The translations under genes and the position numbers were made by a program. The notes under the pieces are model-generated. The model did no database searches, was not told where the DNA came from, and worked only from the letters and a program-made list of their open reading frames with translations. From Rhizophagus irregularis (lineage: Eukaryota > Glomeromycota > Glomeromycetes > Glomerales > Glomeraceae): 64,000 nucleotides of DNA. The DNA is taken from the NCBI RefSeq assembly GCF_026210795.1, contig NC_089435.1, positions 2,604,001-2,668,000 of the forward strand, written 5' to 3'. This document shows, one piece after another, positions 25,003 to 38,081 of this stretch; the first letter of the stretch is position 1, and the number at the start of each line of letters is the position of its first letter.

Positions 25003-26119
25003 TGCTTTGAATTTGAGTTGGAACCAACTGTTACGCAGTAAATGTTAGTCCCGTTTTTTGAGATTTTGAGCATACAGTCCTACGATATGTTGACTTGTGA
25101 GATAAACTAAACTTGATGCTTTGGATAACTTACGCCTGACCGTTTGGAAGATAGTTCGTTGGTTGTTTGATTGTTTTGTCTTTTATTGAACACCTTACGG
25201 ATATATTGCAGATTGCCGGATGAAGCAACATTATTCTTTATTTTCCTTTATTTTCCTTTATTTTCTTTTATTTATATTTGTTATTATTTTATGATATTTA
25301 TTTATTATTATATTCAATTTTCTTTATTTAATAAATCATACGTTCATACCATTGCTGTTTACATAAAACTGTACATTTTTCTTACGGTAGCTGGGAGGTG
25401 GGAGGATATTAAGTTCGCGAATCGAGAATTTGATTAAATGTACCGTACCAGTTTTCAAAATCGTAAAGTACTGAATATAGGGTTTAGATACTGGTTCTGA
25501 TTCAAAATAGTTCGAAACAATTGCTCATTTTGGAGATCATTTTTTCTTTATTGACAATTTATTGAATTTTTCAAGTAAGTAAAGTTTCTTATTAGAGTAA
25601 AGTAATTCGACTCATCGGCTTGTTCAAATATAGTCTTTTATTAAAGAACAGGCGTAAACAAGCTGATTATCATTATCTTATCAAGCATAGATATGATTTG
25701 ACAGTTTCAAAAATTGTTCAAATTGCTTCCGAATTACCTAACATCCCTGGTCACTGCTACTCATAAATTGTAAGCGGATTATTAAAATAATTTATTAAGA
25801 TTTCTTGACTAAAATCAAAATAGCCGAATAAAGTGCAGTACAGGCTTATTATGCTTGTATAAATAATTTCTAAAAATTTTAGAAATTTAACATTTACATG
25901 TTTCACATTTTCATTAATTAGCTAACGAAATAAAGTAACTGGAATGCAAACTTCTACTGCACACCTATCAATTATATTCTTCTTTGGAAAAGTTCGCTAC
26001 TTAATTATTAGAAAATGCATTATTATGAAATTTTTTTTGTAAAAAACATATTTTTAAAAACTTTAAAACTTATTTATAACGTTTAGTTTTTGATTTATTT
26101 AGCGGAGGTGATTCTTTTT
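25003..26119. other. Intergenic, no recognised feature
   Basis: A+T-rich DNA with a short tandem of tttattttcc near 25235-25265. The small ORF at 25171-25437 is low-complexity and unsupported. Confidence 0.5.
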
Positions 26120-26128
26120 CAACGAATA

Positions 26129-26365
26129 TAGGCGCCGTCGGAATTGACGAGTTGAAATTACGGCATCGCATAACAAATCATCGAGACCAGCATTATAGGT
26201 TTACAGATTGCAAATTATCTGCGGCATAACCAGAAAAAAATATTTACTTACTTTGTGTAATTTTTGTATTTTTTACATTAAATAATTACGGAATTACGGC
26301 GATTTAATATATTACGGTATAAGCTTCATATGCCGTAATTAATTCCGACGGCAAGTACAGTATAC
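26129..26365. mobile_element. 237-bp inverted-repeat element with 9-bp target duplication
   Basis: Exact direct repeats caacgaata (26120-26128 and 26366-26374) flank mirrored ends containing gccgtcggaatt and attacggcat. A 9-bp duplication suits Mutator-like elements, an inference from length alone. The inner half repeats attacgg words. Non-coding. Confidence 0.65.
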
Positions 26366-27189
26366 CAACGAATAATAAAATGCGTTATAGTAATTTTTTA
26401 AAAAATTTATTAAAATTTTTTACGAAATTATCTTCTTTCAAAGCTAGTAGTAAATTTTATTATTGAATAAATTGGTACCAAATATATAGGTTACGAAAAT
26501 ATTTTCTTAACAAAGTTATTTTAATATAAGATTAAATGAAACTTATAAAATTTAAGACAAAAATATTAACATTCATGGAGTATACTGTATAATGTATATA
26601 TATACAGAAGTATGAATCTCATAATATAATATAAAAAAGATTATCTCACCTACTAGTTCTATTTTAATTAGTTATAATCTGTCAAAGTTAATAAAAAGAA
26701 AATTTGAACAATCAATAAATCATTTGTTTGATGATTCGATGCGTCTTAATGTGTCCGCTCCATTATTAATGGGGTATTTAACATCTGTTTTCTCTACCGT
26801 TTATATATTTTCGAGAGAAGATAACTCCAACCTGATTTATACATATAAATTTACCATTCAAGCGCATAAATTTAACTTCAGTATATGAATAACTGTGATT
26901 CTAATTTATTATTGATCGTACCATTCGTACGTTATGTAATAAAATTGACTTTCAATAAAAAAAATCATAATATTTTAAAAATATTATGACAACAAACTTA
27001 TTTATTGAATTACAGGCCAAAAACTTAAATAATTATTATTTCCAAAGAGAATACATTTAGTGGAAATAATGCAACAAATTTTTATGACCATTTTACAAAT
27101 ATTGTACGTTTATTATTTTTGTGAAATAAATGAAAAAATATTTTTCTAATAAAAGCTAAAATCATTTTTTTTTTATTAGTTGTGTACTT

Positions 27190-27652
27190 GTGTGATGAAA
27201 AGGTCATCCGTTCCAGTAAAAATATCCGGTATATCGAGATTTCTGATGTCAAATTTCGATATACTGGATTTCATATAAAATCAGGTAAAAATTCCGTTAT
27301 ATCAAGTTTTTATTTTGTGCGCGACGTGCACGAAAATTTAGGTTATTTTATTTTCAGAAAGTTTTATATATTAAAACTAACTGATGCTTAAGAAAATCAT
27401 CTATTCTACCTACTTTTTTAATAAAACATTTCAAAAATATTATCGGTATCACGTGAAATCAATTTTATTGGTTTGAAAATGTATATCATCACGTTCCGGT
27501 AAATCAATTGTTCCGTTATAGCGATCGAGATTTTACTAATATATTCCGTTGTATCAAAACTATTTTTAATATATATGATTTTGTTCCAGAAAAAAGTTCC
27601 ATTATAAGGCCAGTTCCGGTTTATCGGGTTTCCGTTATATCGAATTTCACTG
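27190..27652. mobile_element. Remnant resembling a pogo/Tigger-type element
   Basis: The right end, read on the minus strand from 27652, is cagtgaaattcgatataacg, close to the cagt..aac.tcgatataacgg termini of pogo/Tigger transposons. Further words of the same kind (tatcgagatt, ccgttatatc, ccgttgtatc) are scattered leftward to about 27210. No matching intact left end, ORF or TA duplication was resolved. Confidence 0.4.
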
Positions 27653-29013
27653 TGTATTAATAACGTAAAATTTGACATGTATTTAATTGTAATAATATCA
27701 CAACGCCATAATTAATACGATTAAATTAAAAATCGAAAATCCTAAAAATTGTATTCTATAGTATACCTTATAACTCCTTATAACTCCTTATAACTTAATA
27801 CCGCTAGCATACATGCAATATTATGCATATGATACTGTAACATTTAACAATTTATTAAAAAAAAAGTTTGAAACTTTATTGTTTTTTTTCCTATTATTTT
27901 CTTTCCATCTCTTCATACATTCAGTCTCTTTTCATCTTGTGTAATGGCTCGTGATTAACAAGAACAGTCATGTGGACTTTATTTATAATAAATGTTTTAC
28001 AAAAATATAATTTAAGAAATAAAGAGATCGACATGTGAAACTAAAAAACGGAGAAAACCGATTATGCACTCGCATCAGGAGGATAAAATAAATATCAGGA
28101 TCCATTTACATTTCTTTTACCGTCTATGTCTATGTATCATATGAAGTATAAAACTTAAAAAAGTTCAAACCATTTCTTTGATATATTATAAAAATCTTAC
28201 CTAAAATTTTTAAATCTAAATTAAAAATAGTTAATTAGATTAATATTGTTTGGTGTTTTCGATCACGAGAATCTGCTTATTCTACTTCAGGAATTTTTTA
28301 TTTAACATCATCGCGGGAGAGCGGGAGAAGTCTACGTATATTTCCGAACAATGAAAATCTTGTTATTTCCACGGTTTTTCTCACAATAAAAAAGAATATT
28401 CTTTTTTTTATATATATATATTAGATTTTTTAAATAATGGGCATGTTTGATGTTTTTCTGAATTTCATCCCAAAAAAAAAAAACTACTTTCGACCATAAT
28501 TTGACACTTAAAAATTTTTTTTTTTTCGATTAGTAATAAATTATTAAACATGGAAAGACCATCTAGTACACATGTATTTGAATACTTTTTTTCGTGCTTT
28601 TTATTTTTTAATTTTTTGTAATAATTTTTTTTAAAAATTTATATGTGTATTTATTATATTTTTTTTTATTAAACGTTGTTTATAGCTAGTTATACAATTT
28701 TCCCCGTTAATCTTTCTGCTCTTTTTCACGCTATTTTTAATTCTACTTATAAAAAAAGCATTACAGGGAATAAAACACGTGATTAACGGTAAATGCAAAG
28801 TATATAACTTTTCTAAATAAAACGCAACAAAAATATTGAATATTTTTTTATTATACAGGTATAAAAAGATTTTTGGGAAGATCTCGAAGGTGAGCTCTTC
28901 TCTTTGGATAATTAACCACGCACGTGAATTTTTATACATAATCACGTGATAGTAACACCTTAAATATCTTCATAGAACCACCAGAACCACTGATCCCAGG
29001 CATACAATCGATT
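27653..29013. other. Non-coding, no recognised feature
   Basis: A+T-rich sequence with homopolymers and a short triplication of taactcctta at 27768-27795. No credible ORF. Confidence 0.45.
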
Positions 29014-29130
29014 TCCTTTTGAATAGGGATTATAGAATGGATATAAGTTATATATTAAATAACGCCATCATCACAATTAATCCTCGTGATCCAAGGCACT
29101 CAATCAATTATCTCTTAAATGATGATTACA
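29014..29130. repeat. Diverged copy of 19135-19440 (empty site)
   Basis: The segment gggattatag ... aagttata ... aataacgcc ... attaatcctcg ... ccaaggca ... tcaatcaa lines up with 19141-19440 in the same order, but lacks the 19170-19365 foldback element. It is the outlying part of a segmental duplication whose main body is at 30920-32105. Confidence 0.6.
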
Positions 29131-29786
29131 GATGAGTGGGACTCTAAGTGATAATTTGAAATTTGTTATTTCATTTCCGATGATTCCGATTTATTTGTAT
29201 TTTATTTATTTAATGTTTTTATTTATTTTGAGAGACAATAAACATAGAAATGTTCCTGTGACTTTTTCATGACTATTACGTAACGATTTACATAAAATTT
29301 GCTCAATAAAGTTTAGTGGTAAATTTAGACATACTGCGCATAATTGCGGAAAATGTTTGTTTTTAAGAGTAACTACGTGTAACATTAAATTTACTATCAA
29401 ATTTCAGCACGAACAATACTAAGTGATAAACTATAATTACTAATTTGGTAAATAATCATGGTTATCACCTTTGTTAGCCTTCTTACTTTGGTTAACCTAT
29501 TTTTAGTGAATGAAAACGTCGTCTATTCAATCTATTCATGTTATTAATAAGCAACGTCCTAAAAATGTTTTCATTTGTAGTTTTTATGGTTTTATTAACT
29601 TACAGGTAAAAATATAAATATATTATTATTATATGACATAATTATTTGCTGATCGACTTGAAAAAATACGCAACCTTTAAATTTCCAATGCAAAATTAAA
29701 ATCTAATTGATACTAATTCACTTATTAAGTGCGATCATATTCTAAAATACAACAAATCGGATAAAATAAAGTTTTTACTTGCCTAT

Positions 29787-30051
29787 TAGGGATGGCAACG
29801 GTTATAATCATAACCGTTTAACCGACCGTTTAACCACATTTAACTGACCGTTTGACCGACCATTTAAACATTTGACCGACCATTTTTAACCGTTTAACCG
29901 ACCATTTGACTAATTATTTAAGTAAAATAGTATAACCGACCGTTTAACCGACCGTTTAACCGATTTTTAACCGACCATAACCGACTGTTTAAATTTCTAT
30001 AACTGATTATAACCGACCATAACCGACCATAACCGACCGTTGCCATCCCTA
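29787..30051. mobile_element. Non-autonomous hAT-type element with ACCGACC array, 265 bp
   Basis: Inverted ends tagggatggcaacggt ... accgttgccatcccta lie between exact 8-bp repeats ttgcctat (29779-29786 and 30052-30059). The interior is almost entirely degenerate copies of accgacc(gttta) and aaccgaccat. No ORF. A sister copy in inverted orientation is at 58349-58626. Confidence 0.88.
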
Positions 30052-30919
30052 TTGCCTATAATCCGAAACGTATTATTTTTAAGGGATGACTTTTTTCGAA
30101 TCTACAAAAAAAAAAAAAAAAAAAAATATTTTATTTATTAGATAAATAAAAGATAAGAAGAATGCCCAAAGATTGTACTTTGAATCAAAACGTCTGATAT
30201 AAAATATGCATAATGATTATTAACGGATTGCAGAATTCTGTAATCATATGATTATTTGATTATTTCCTTTTTAGTCCGTTCAGCTGATCAAAATAATCGT
30301 AATTTTGATGAATGAAAAAAATGACTTACTCAAAATTTTTAATTTACACCTGTACACGCTTATTTGAAAAACTAACGTTCATAGTCGTAGTCGCTCTTTT
30401 TTATATAACAAAATAAAGTGATAACAAAATAAAGTGTAAATTTACTTGACTTCCAAAAACAACCGCGGAACCAACGCTGTGTAAATATGAAATAAATTAT
30501 AGTTATTGGATAAGGTAACACCCGTATGCATTTAACTCAAAATCATACCTAATTTTAATATGGTATAATAAAAACTTCATGGAATTATACAATATTATAA
30601 ATTTTATCATCTTATACTAAGTAACGGAGACCGTTGGAGCGTCCGAAGCGTCGATGAAGATTTTTAAAATAGTAACATAGTAACGCAGTAGGCTGTTCAA
30701 CGGTCCTGTTCATGTCTAAAATGTTAAATGTTACACATTCTTAAAATTTCATTATTGTTATTGTTGTTAGTTTCTACACACCTGATCTTAAATTTTCATT
30801 GGTTATACACGCGGCGTGACAGACGGACATTGCATGGGTCTCGAGTCAGTCCCACGCTATGCTTCGGACAATTATTAATTTAATAGTGTTAGTATAAATT
30901 AGAATTACTTACTATTTAC

Positions 30920-32105
30920 GTCACCATCGACCTTACGTCTAGTACCCTTCCCGGATTTACTGTACATGGAATTAAACAAAAGATTTAAAAAGGAAAGCAA
31001 AATACCTGTTTTACAAGGAATTAAAAAGAAAGTAAAAAATCTGCGGATTATGATATCTGAAAAACTTAATTATATATTCTCTGGTCCCACTTATTAAGTC
31101 CTTTTGCAAGGGTTGCTAAGTATGAGAATATGATGCCATGCATGATAATTTCAGCTATAGAAGCTGTTATCGATTTTCGTTGGCGAAATACAATAATTTT
31201 TACACTTCTCTAATCTCTATCATTTTTGCTGTTTGTTTTTTTTTGCTAGTTGAGAATTACGGAACCAAAATTTCAAACTTTTTTATTGATCCTAATTATT
31301 TTGTTCTATTATAGTACTATAATATGTTTTAACGGTTAATATATAGTTTTTAATTTAGTATATTAATTTTTATAAGTTTAATAATAAAATACATTTATTA
31401 TAGTAACTATTTTACATCGACTATAGGTTTAGTTATAAAATCATTTTTACATATGTATTTTCATAACCCTTCCGTATCAAATTTTTAATTTTTCGTTCTT
31501 TTTGTTTTAATTTCAATTGTAATAATATTTATTTTCAAAAAAAAAAAACTATGTTTTTAGTAAAATTTAACTTATCCCAGTAGCCATTATGATCTTTCCA
31601 TGCTAGCTTTGATTGTATTTGCAAAAAAATCCTTTGCAAAATACATGATCAATATTAAGTAATGTTTTAAGAGAAACCGAGACGGGCGAAATCTCCGAAA
31701 TTTCCGTAACTACGTAACTTAAAAAGAAATTTATTGGCTGATTTTCCATATCACAACTTGCGGCACAGTATGGATATATATAACAATGTGGAATAAATAT
31801 TGGAAAATAGGAAATTTGAGCAATATTAAATTTAGATGTAGAGGCGTTCAATAAAATTATTGTGGCTATATAAATTTTATGATTATTGGCTAGGTTTTAT
31901 GTATATTTTCGGAAGTTTGAGCAAGTTTCGGAATTTGACGAAATGTTTAGTCAATCACAAAATAGTTTCTCCCACAATATTAGTAAGTGCGAACGTGCAA
32001 ACAACTCTTCTAAATTATGTTCATTCAATTAATAACTTTGAATTATTTCGATATAAATGATTTGGAATCTCAAAAAATATTTCGGTGAGAGATCATCGCT
32101 CAATC
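30920..32105 (+). pseudogene. Degraded partial copy of the ion-channel gene and its 3' flank
   Basis: 30920-31315 matches channel exon 7 (15625-16065): agtacccttcccggatt, gattatgatatctg and gttatcgattttcgttggcg are shared, but with indels and stops. The text then jumps to the sequence of the channel stop codon and 3' flank (31320-31480 matches 17335-17530; 31530-32105 matches 17968-18960). The end of exon 7 through nearly all of exon 11 is missing. The copy also lacks the 17607-17914 palindrome and the 18212-18893 hAT element present in the first copy. It cannot encode a channel. Confidence 0.8.
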
Positions 32106-34200
32106 AATTTCCTTTTTTATGAAGTTAATTACCTAATGTTTTTAGATCAAATCATCACGATAGACTCCGCGTACCTTCTTGAATACAAAAAAATTAAAGA
32201 ACAACTCCAAAACAAGAAAGGTAGAATGCCTAGATGGTATAAATTCTTACAAGATCATATTACGCTTACCAACGATGGTCGACTTAACTTCATCATCAAC
32301 ACGCCTTTAATACAAAACCCCATGATTACGTGACCTGCTTTACCACGTTAATCATGAACCGCAACATATGAAAGGAAAACCTAAATGGGTTACCGCTTGG
32401 GTTCCTAATATTACCGATATAGTGTATGGAAAAATATTGAGTATCACACATTATCCTAATTATTCTACACCAGTCTCTTATCCAGAACATTGGAAATATC
32501 AAAATGTTTCCTCGAATCCTCAACCAAGAACACCTTGTTCCCAAACTATAACCATCGTTCCATGCCAAGGTTGTTCCCAGCATTTTAGTTACTATGTTGG
32601 AAATCTAAAACCAAAATGTATTATTCAAATCAAGCACCTTGACTTAATCGTTGTAGACACGCTCACTAAAAAGAAAAACAACTGGCAGTCCCTGCTCCTA
32701 CACAGAGACATAATACTGTACCTTTAATGTACTCAAATATAGTCATCCACATCATCGTCTTTTAGCGTATATTGATCATCTTATCCAACATGGTCATATT
32801 CCTTCGATGAATTTTACACCATGCGCTCCTCCTTCTTTGGATACTCGTATACCACCTAACCATAAATTGGTTTCTCAACTTGTCGATAATGACAATGTAG
32901 TGAAAGATTTACAGAATTTATCTAACGTTCTGGCTCCTTTTATAGAATTAGAAATTTATACTGATGGAGCTTATGATTGCGAATTTGCTCAAAATGAATT
33001 TCCTATGGGCTATGGTTGGACTACAGCTAACCTCACTAATATGAACATTGCATACAATGGTTCATTAGAATACTTCTCCTCGTCAACTAAAGCGGAAACT
33101 ATGGCAATTTTAACGGCCTTAATTGTTTGTCCACCTAATGGAGTGATCAATATATACACAGATTCACAGGCTGCTATTGATTCCGTCTTTCTACAAATCT
33201 AAATACCTCAATTCTATTTCTCCTAGAAGATTCAATAAAATCAACAACAACATTTTATGGTCGTCTATTCACCATACATCAAAACCTTATCCTTTGAACA
33301 TCAGATTACATACCTTCAATGATATCAGCAAAAGTAGGTCATTTACACCTTCGTTTACACCTGTATTCAACTAAGATTAAACATGAACATCTTCCAACGC
33401 AAACGCTCACATTATTATGGAACGTGGAGATACCTTTAGACAAGGACGTGCGAAAGTGTATTGGCACGATCTCAAATTACAAACCATATCAACCACCCTT
33501 CGTTATTGGAAATAAAAAATGCAACAAAAAATAATTTAATAAATTGGTTGTTTACCTCCAAATGGTTTAATTTTAACAGGCGCGAAGATACAACTAGTCC
33601 TCAACATACCAAAGACACCAAATGGAAAATTTGATGCTCAACTTTAACTCTTCCTACTTTGGATATAATGAACCGTAACTACCCAGCCCTTTGAATAATA
33701 ACGTTCAATGTTTACTTTGTAACAAGCAAGCAGAAACAAATAATCATTTTTAGTTATGTCCTGACCTCAAAGAAACTATAAAAGACGTCTTCATACGACT
33801 TGGAAATCAACTTATTAATTTGATACGACAACATACTGATAAACATTCACTCATTATATCAGATTCCGTTAAATACTCACCAACATTTCGTTGGGCATTC
33901 CGAAATGAACCTAGCTATACACCCGGTGGCAGATCATATATTACTAATGATCTTGTCAGCATCTGTAACCATTTTAATACCATCAAAACTATATTAAAAA
34001 GACTCCTCCCCTTCGTCCATGATTGTAGCAATACCTTTAAGACAGAAATTTGGAAAAAATGTAACGACAAATGGAAAATCATGCGTTCTGATATGGGCCT
34101 TTCAAAAAGGAGTTTCAAAAACTACCATAAAGACTTCCCTCGTTCCAATAATAACTAGAATATGCGATTTGCTGGGGGACTTCGTCCCCCAAATATAACA
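32106..34200 (+). mobile_element. 5'-truncated LINE (non-LTR retrotransposon) with RNase H
   Basis: The left edge falls where similarity to the channel flank stops. Pieces of the ORF2 tail are readable in several frames: 32085-32330, 32368-32727, an RNase H domain (32807-33202), a CLLCNKQAETNNHFWLCP zinc-like motif near 33715, and a C-terminal domain (33820-34158, FRWAFRNEPSYTPGGRSY). The 3' end has a hairpin gggggacttcgtccccc (34173-34189) and then A+T-rich sequence. The reverse transcriptase is absent. A shorter fragment of the same family is at 43120-43350. Confidence 0.72.
32807..33202 (+). pseudogene. LINE RNase H domain remnant
   Basis: The sequence holds the RNase HI catalytic pattern: ELEIYTDGAYD (first Asp), STKAETMAILTAL (Glu) and INIYTDSQAAID (second Asp), spaced as in retroelement RNase H domains. 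The frame is lost after AAIDSV and continues in shifted frames at 33177-33534, so the domain lacks its last acidic residue in frame. In a live element it would remove RNA from the RNA-DNA hybrid. Confidence 0.8.
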
Positions 34201-34686
34201 TTTATAATTAAAAAAATTCTTTGATATAAATAAATTGAATTGTTACTGAATAATAAAATTTTATTATAATTAGACCCTATAAAAAATCATGTTTTAATAA
34301 GATTTATACAATTTTTTCTTAAAAATAATGTATCTAAACTATATATAAGGATATAGGAAAATGCACAATTCCATATCACAAAAATGCACCATTTGTATGA
34401 TTGACCATAATTTATACTGAATTTATATTGATTTGATCAAAGAAATTACATAATTTGAGCATAGAATTTACAAGAATTGGTCAATGAATTTACTGCTTAA
34501 ATTATAATTATTAATATTAGTTGCATTTATATGAATTTAATTTTAAATAATAATATTTTATTAAATTATTAAATCAAATAGTATCATGTGATTATAATTA
34601 GCCAATAATATAAATTAATTTTTATAATTTAAAATAATGACATAAGCTGTAATAAGTGTTCTAAAGTTAATACAGCTACAAAAAAA
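34201..34686. other. A+T-rich spacer between LINE and satellite
   Basis: No ORF or repeat was recognised beyond simple A/T runs. Confidence 0.4.
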
Positions 34687-37285
34687 TGAAATCTTATGAA
34701 AACTAATATTCAAGTAGTTTCAACTTGCCTGAACAACTTTCAATTAATAAATAAAGTTGATTTCATTTGCCCAAAGTGGAAATATTACGCTCTAAATTAA
34801 AAAAACAGAAAAGAGAGTTAATATCATCAAGAAAAATGCAATTTTCTCTAAGCACTATACCTATATTCATGAAAATTAATATTCAAGTGGTTTCAACCTG
34901 CCTGAACAACTTTCAATTAATAAATAAAGTTGATTTCATTTGTCTAAAGTGGAAATATTACGCTCTAAATTAAAAAAAAACAGAAAAGAGAGTTAATATC
35001 ATCAAGAAAAATGCAATTTTCTCTAAGCACTACACCTACATTCATGAAAATTAATATTCAAATGGTTTCAACCTGCCTGAACAACTTTCAATTAATAAAT
35101 AAAGTTGATTTCATTTGTCCAAAGTGGAAATATTACGCTCTAAGTTAAAAAACAGAAAAGAGAGTTAATATCATCAAGAAAATGCAATTTTCTCTAAGCA
35201 CTACATCTACATTCATGAAAATTAATATTCAAGTTGTTTTAACCTGCCTGAACAACTTTCAATTAATAAATAAAGTTGATTTCATTTGTCTAAAGTGGAA
35301 ATATTACGCTCTAAATTAAAAAAAAACAGAAAAGAGAGTTAATATCATCAAGAAAAATGCAATTTTCTCTAAGCACTACATCTACATTCATGAAAATTAA
35401 TATTGAAGTGGTTTCAATCTACCTGAACAACTTTCAATTAATAAATAAAGTTGATTTCATTTGCCCAGAGTGGAAATATTACGCTATAAATTAAAAAACA
35501 GAAAAGAGAGTTAATATCATCAAGAAAAATGCAATTTTCTCTGAGTACTACACCTACATTCATGAAAATTAATATTCAAGTGGTTTCAACCTGCCTAAAC
35601 AACTTTCATTTAATAAATAAAGTTGATTTCATTTGCCCAAAGTGGAAATATTACGCTATAAATTAAAAAACAGAAAAGAGAGTTAATATCATCAAGAAAA
35701 ATGCAATTTTCTCTAAGCACTACACCTACATTCATGAAAATTAATATTCAAGTGGTTTCAACCTGCCTGAACAACTTTTAATTAATAAATAAAGTTGATT
35801 TCATTTGTCTAAACATCACGATGTTGGACCAACTGAAACCTTATGTTTACTGAATAGCAATATTTAATAAGCATTAAAATTTTATATTTATTAAGCAATA
35901 AATGCTTAATATATTAAATAAGTACTAAATTTTAATATTTATTAATCATTTAATTTATTAAGCATTTTATTAGTATTTTAAGTAAATACTCAAATGCATT
36001 TTACCAACATACCTTATATTTTATAAGTGCTAATAATAAATATTAATAAATTACTTTAACCAACATCGTGATGAAGTGGAAATATTACGCTCTAAATTAA
36101 AAAAACAGAAAAGAGAGTTAATATCATCAAGAAAAATGCAATTTTCTCTAAGCACTACACCTACATTCATGAAAATTAATATTCAAGTTGTTTTAACCTG
36201 CCTGAACAACTTTCAATTAATAAATAAAGTTGATTTCATTTGTCTAAAGTGGAAATATTACGCTCTAAATTAAAAAAACAGAAAAGAGAGTTAATATCAT
36301 CAAGAAAAATGCAATTTTCTCTAAGCACTACACCTACATTCATGAAAATTAATATTCAAGTAGTTTCAACCTGCCTGAACAACCTTCAATTAATAAATAA
36401 AGTTGATTACATTTGTCTAAAGTGGAAATATTACGCTCTAAATTAAAACACAAAAAAGAGAGTTAATATCATCAAGAAAAATGCATTTTCTCTAAGCACT
36501 ACACCTACATTCATGAAAATTAATGTTCAAATGGTTTCAACCTGCCTGAACAACTTTCAATTAATAAATAAAGTTGATTTCATTTGTCTAAAGTGGAAAT
36601 ATTACGCTCTAAATTTAAAAAACAGAAAAGAGAGTTAATATCATCAAGAAAAATGCAATTTTCTCTGAGCACTACACCTACATTCATGAAAGTTAATATT
36701 CAAGTAGTTTCAACCTGCCTGAACAACTTTCAATTAATAAATAAAGTTGATTTCATTTGTCTAGAGTGGAAATATTACGCTCTAAATTAAAACACAAAAA
36801 AGAGAGTTAATATCATCAAGAAAAATGCAATTTTCTCTAAGCACTACATCTACATTCATGAAAATTAATATTCAAATGGTTTCAACCTGCCTGAACAACT
36901 TTCAATTAATAAATAAAGTTGATTTCATTTGTCTAAAGTGGAAATATTACGCTCTAAGTTAAAAAACAGAAAAGAGAGTTAATATCATCAAGAAAAATGC
37001 AATTTTCTATGAGCACTACACCTACATTCATGAAAATTAATATTCAAGTAGTTTCAACCTGCCTGAACAACTTTCATTTAATAAATAAAGTTGATTTCAT
37101 TTGCCTAAAGTGGAAATATTACGCTCTAAATTAAAAAACAGAAAAGAGAGTTAATATCATCAAGAAATGCAATTTTCTCTAAGCACTATACCTATATTCA
37201 TGAAAATTAATATTCAAGTGGTTTCAACATGCCTGAACAACTTTTAATTAATAAATGAAGTTGATTTCATTTGGCCAAAGTGGAG
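34687..37285. repeat. Tandem satellite, about 14 units of ~172 bp
   Basis: The word gtggaaatattacgc recurs at 34776, 34949, 35124, 35295, 35470, 35642, 36076, 36249, 36422, 36593, 36766, 36938 and 37110, with a variant at 37280: spacings of 170-175 bp except across an insertion. Each unit also holds agagagttaatatcatcaag, attcatgaaaatta and gcctgaacaact. Units differ by a few substitutions and A-run lengths. The 65-68 codon ORFs in each unit are a by-product: the period is not a multiple of three. Confidence 0.93.
35814..36073. mobile_element. 260-bp inverted-repeat element inserted in the satellite
   Basis: Perfect 14-bp inverted ends catcacgatgttgg ... ccaacatcgtgatg interrupt a satellite unit between tttgtctaaa and aagtggaaat. 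Comparison with intact units (gtctaaagtgg) shows that at most two bases (aa) were duplicated. The interior is A+T-rich with taagcatt words; no ORF. Confidence 0.8.
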
Positions 37286-37876
37286 ATTATAGTATATTTG
37301 GAAAAAGAAGTTTAATTTAAAAAAATTTTATATAAAAAATAAATGTAATATAAAAATTAAGAACTGAGATGATAAAAATTTGAAAATGACCTGACATAAA
37401 TTTTTAATTAATTTTTTCATTAATTATAAATTCAAGTAGTTTAAAAATAAAAATAGTAAGAAAAAATATTTTTTATGAAATATCACATTATTTTCTAAAA
37501 AAAATACACTTAAATACACTTATAAATTTAATTTGTGATTATGTAATATCCAAATATTTAATCTTACAAATAGAAAAAAATGTAAAAAAATTTATAAAAA
37601 AAGAAAAATTTTTGAAAAAAATTTTCGTCTAACACTTTTTTATTTTGATTATCACAAGATCTACATGATCATCTACACGTTTCAATTTTTTTAACGAAAA
37701 AGAAATATATTTGAATCTATTTTTATTGAAAATCAATAAAGATCAACAAAATCAAATACAAATATAAAACTTATTGTTTGATGCCTCAAGTTAATATGTA
37801 GCGAAAGTGGCACAAAAATGAATATTTTGTAATTTTATTCTAATGATATCAAAGAAGCAATATTGCAATAACAACG
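37286..37876. other. A+T-rich non-coding stretch
   Basis: No ORF, transposon end or tandem repeat was recognised. Confidence 0.4.
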
Positions 37877-37975
37877 TCTATAGCTATATAGCTATTGCAA
37901 TTGCAATAGCAATAGCAATAGCAATAGCAATAGCAATTGCAATTGCAATTAGCAATATATATAGCTATATAAAAA
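37877..37975. repeat. GCAATA microsatellite inside a palindromic frame
   Basis: About five gcaata hexamers in a row are bordered on both sides by ttgcaattgcaa and tatagctatat words, so the block is largely self-complementary. Confidence 0.8.
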
Positions 37976-38081
37976 ATTGAATCAAAAAAGTTCACATTGA
38001 GCATTTCCGAAATTATGAAAAAATGCATGTAGATCGTATGACAAACTACAAATTAAGCGAAAAAGTGAATAAATTTGGAAG

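Noticed and set aside
34767-36790. Repeated ORFs of 65-68 codons with nearly the same product
   Set aside because: They fall once per satellite unit, and the unit length is not a multiple of three. They are by-products of the tandem repeat.
34687-37285. CRISPR-like array
   Set aside because: Whole ~172-bp units are repeated without unique spacers, and the setting is a eukaryotic genome.
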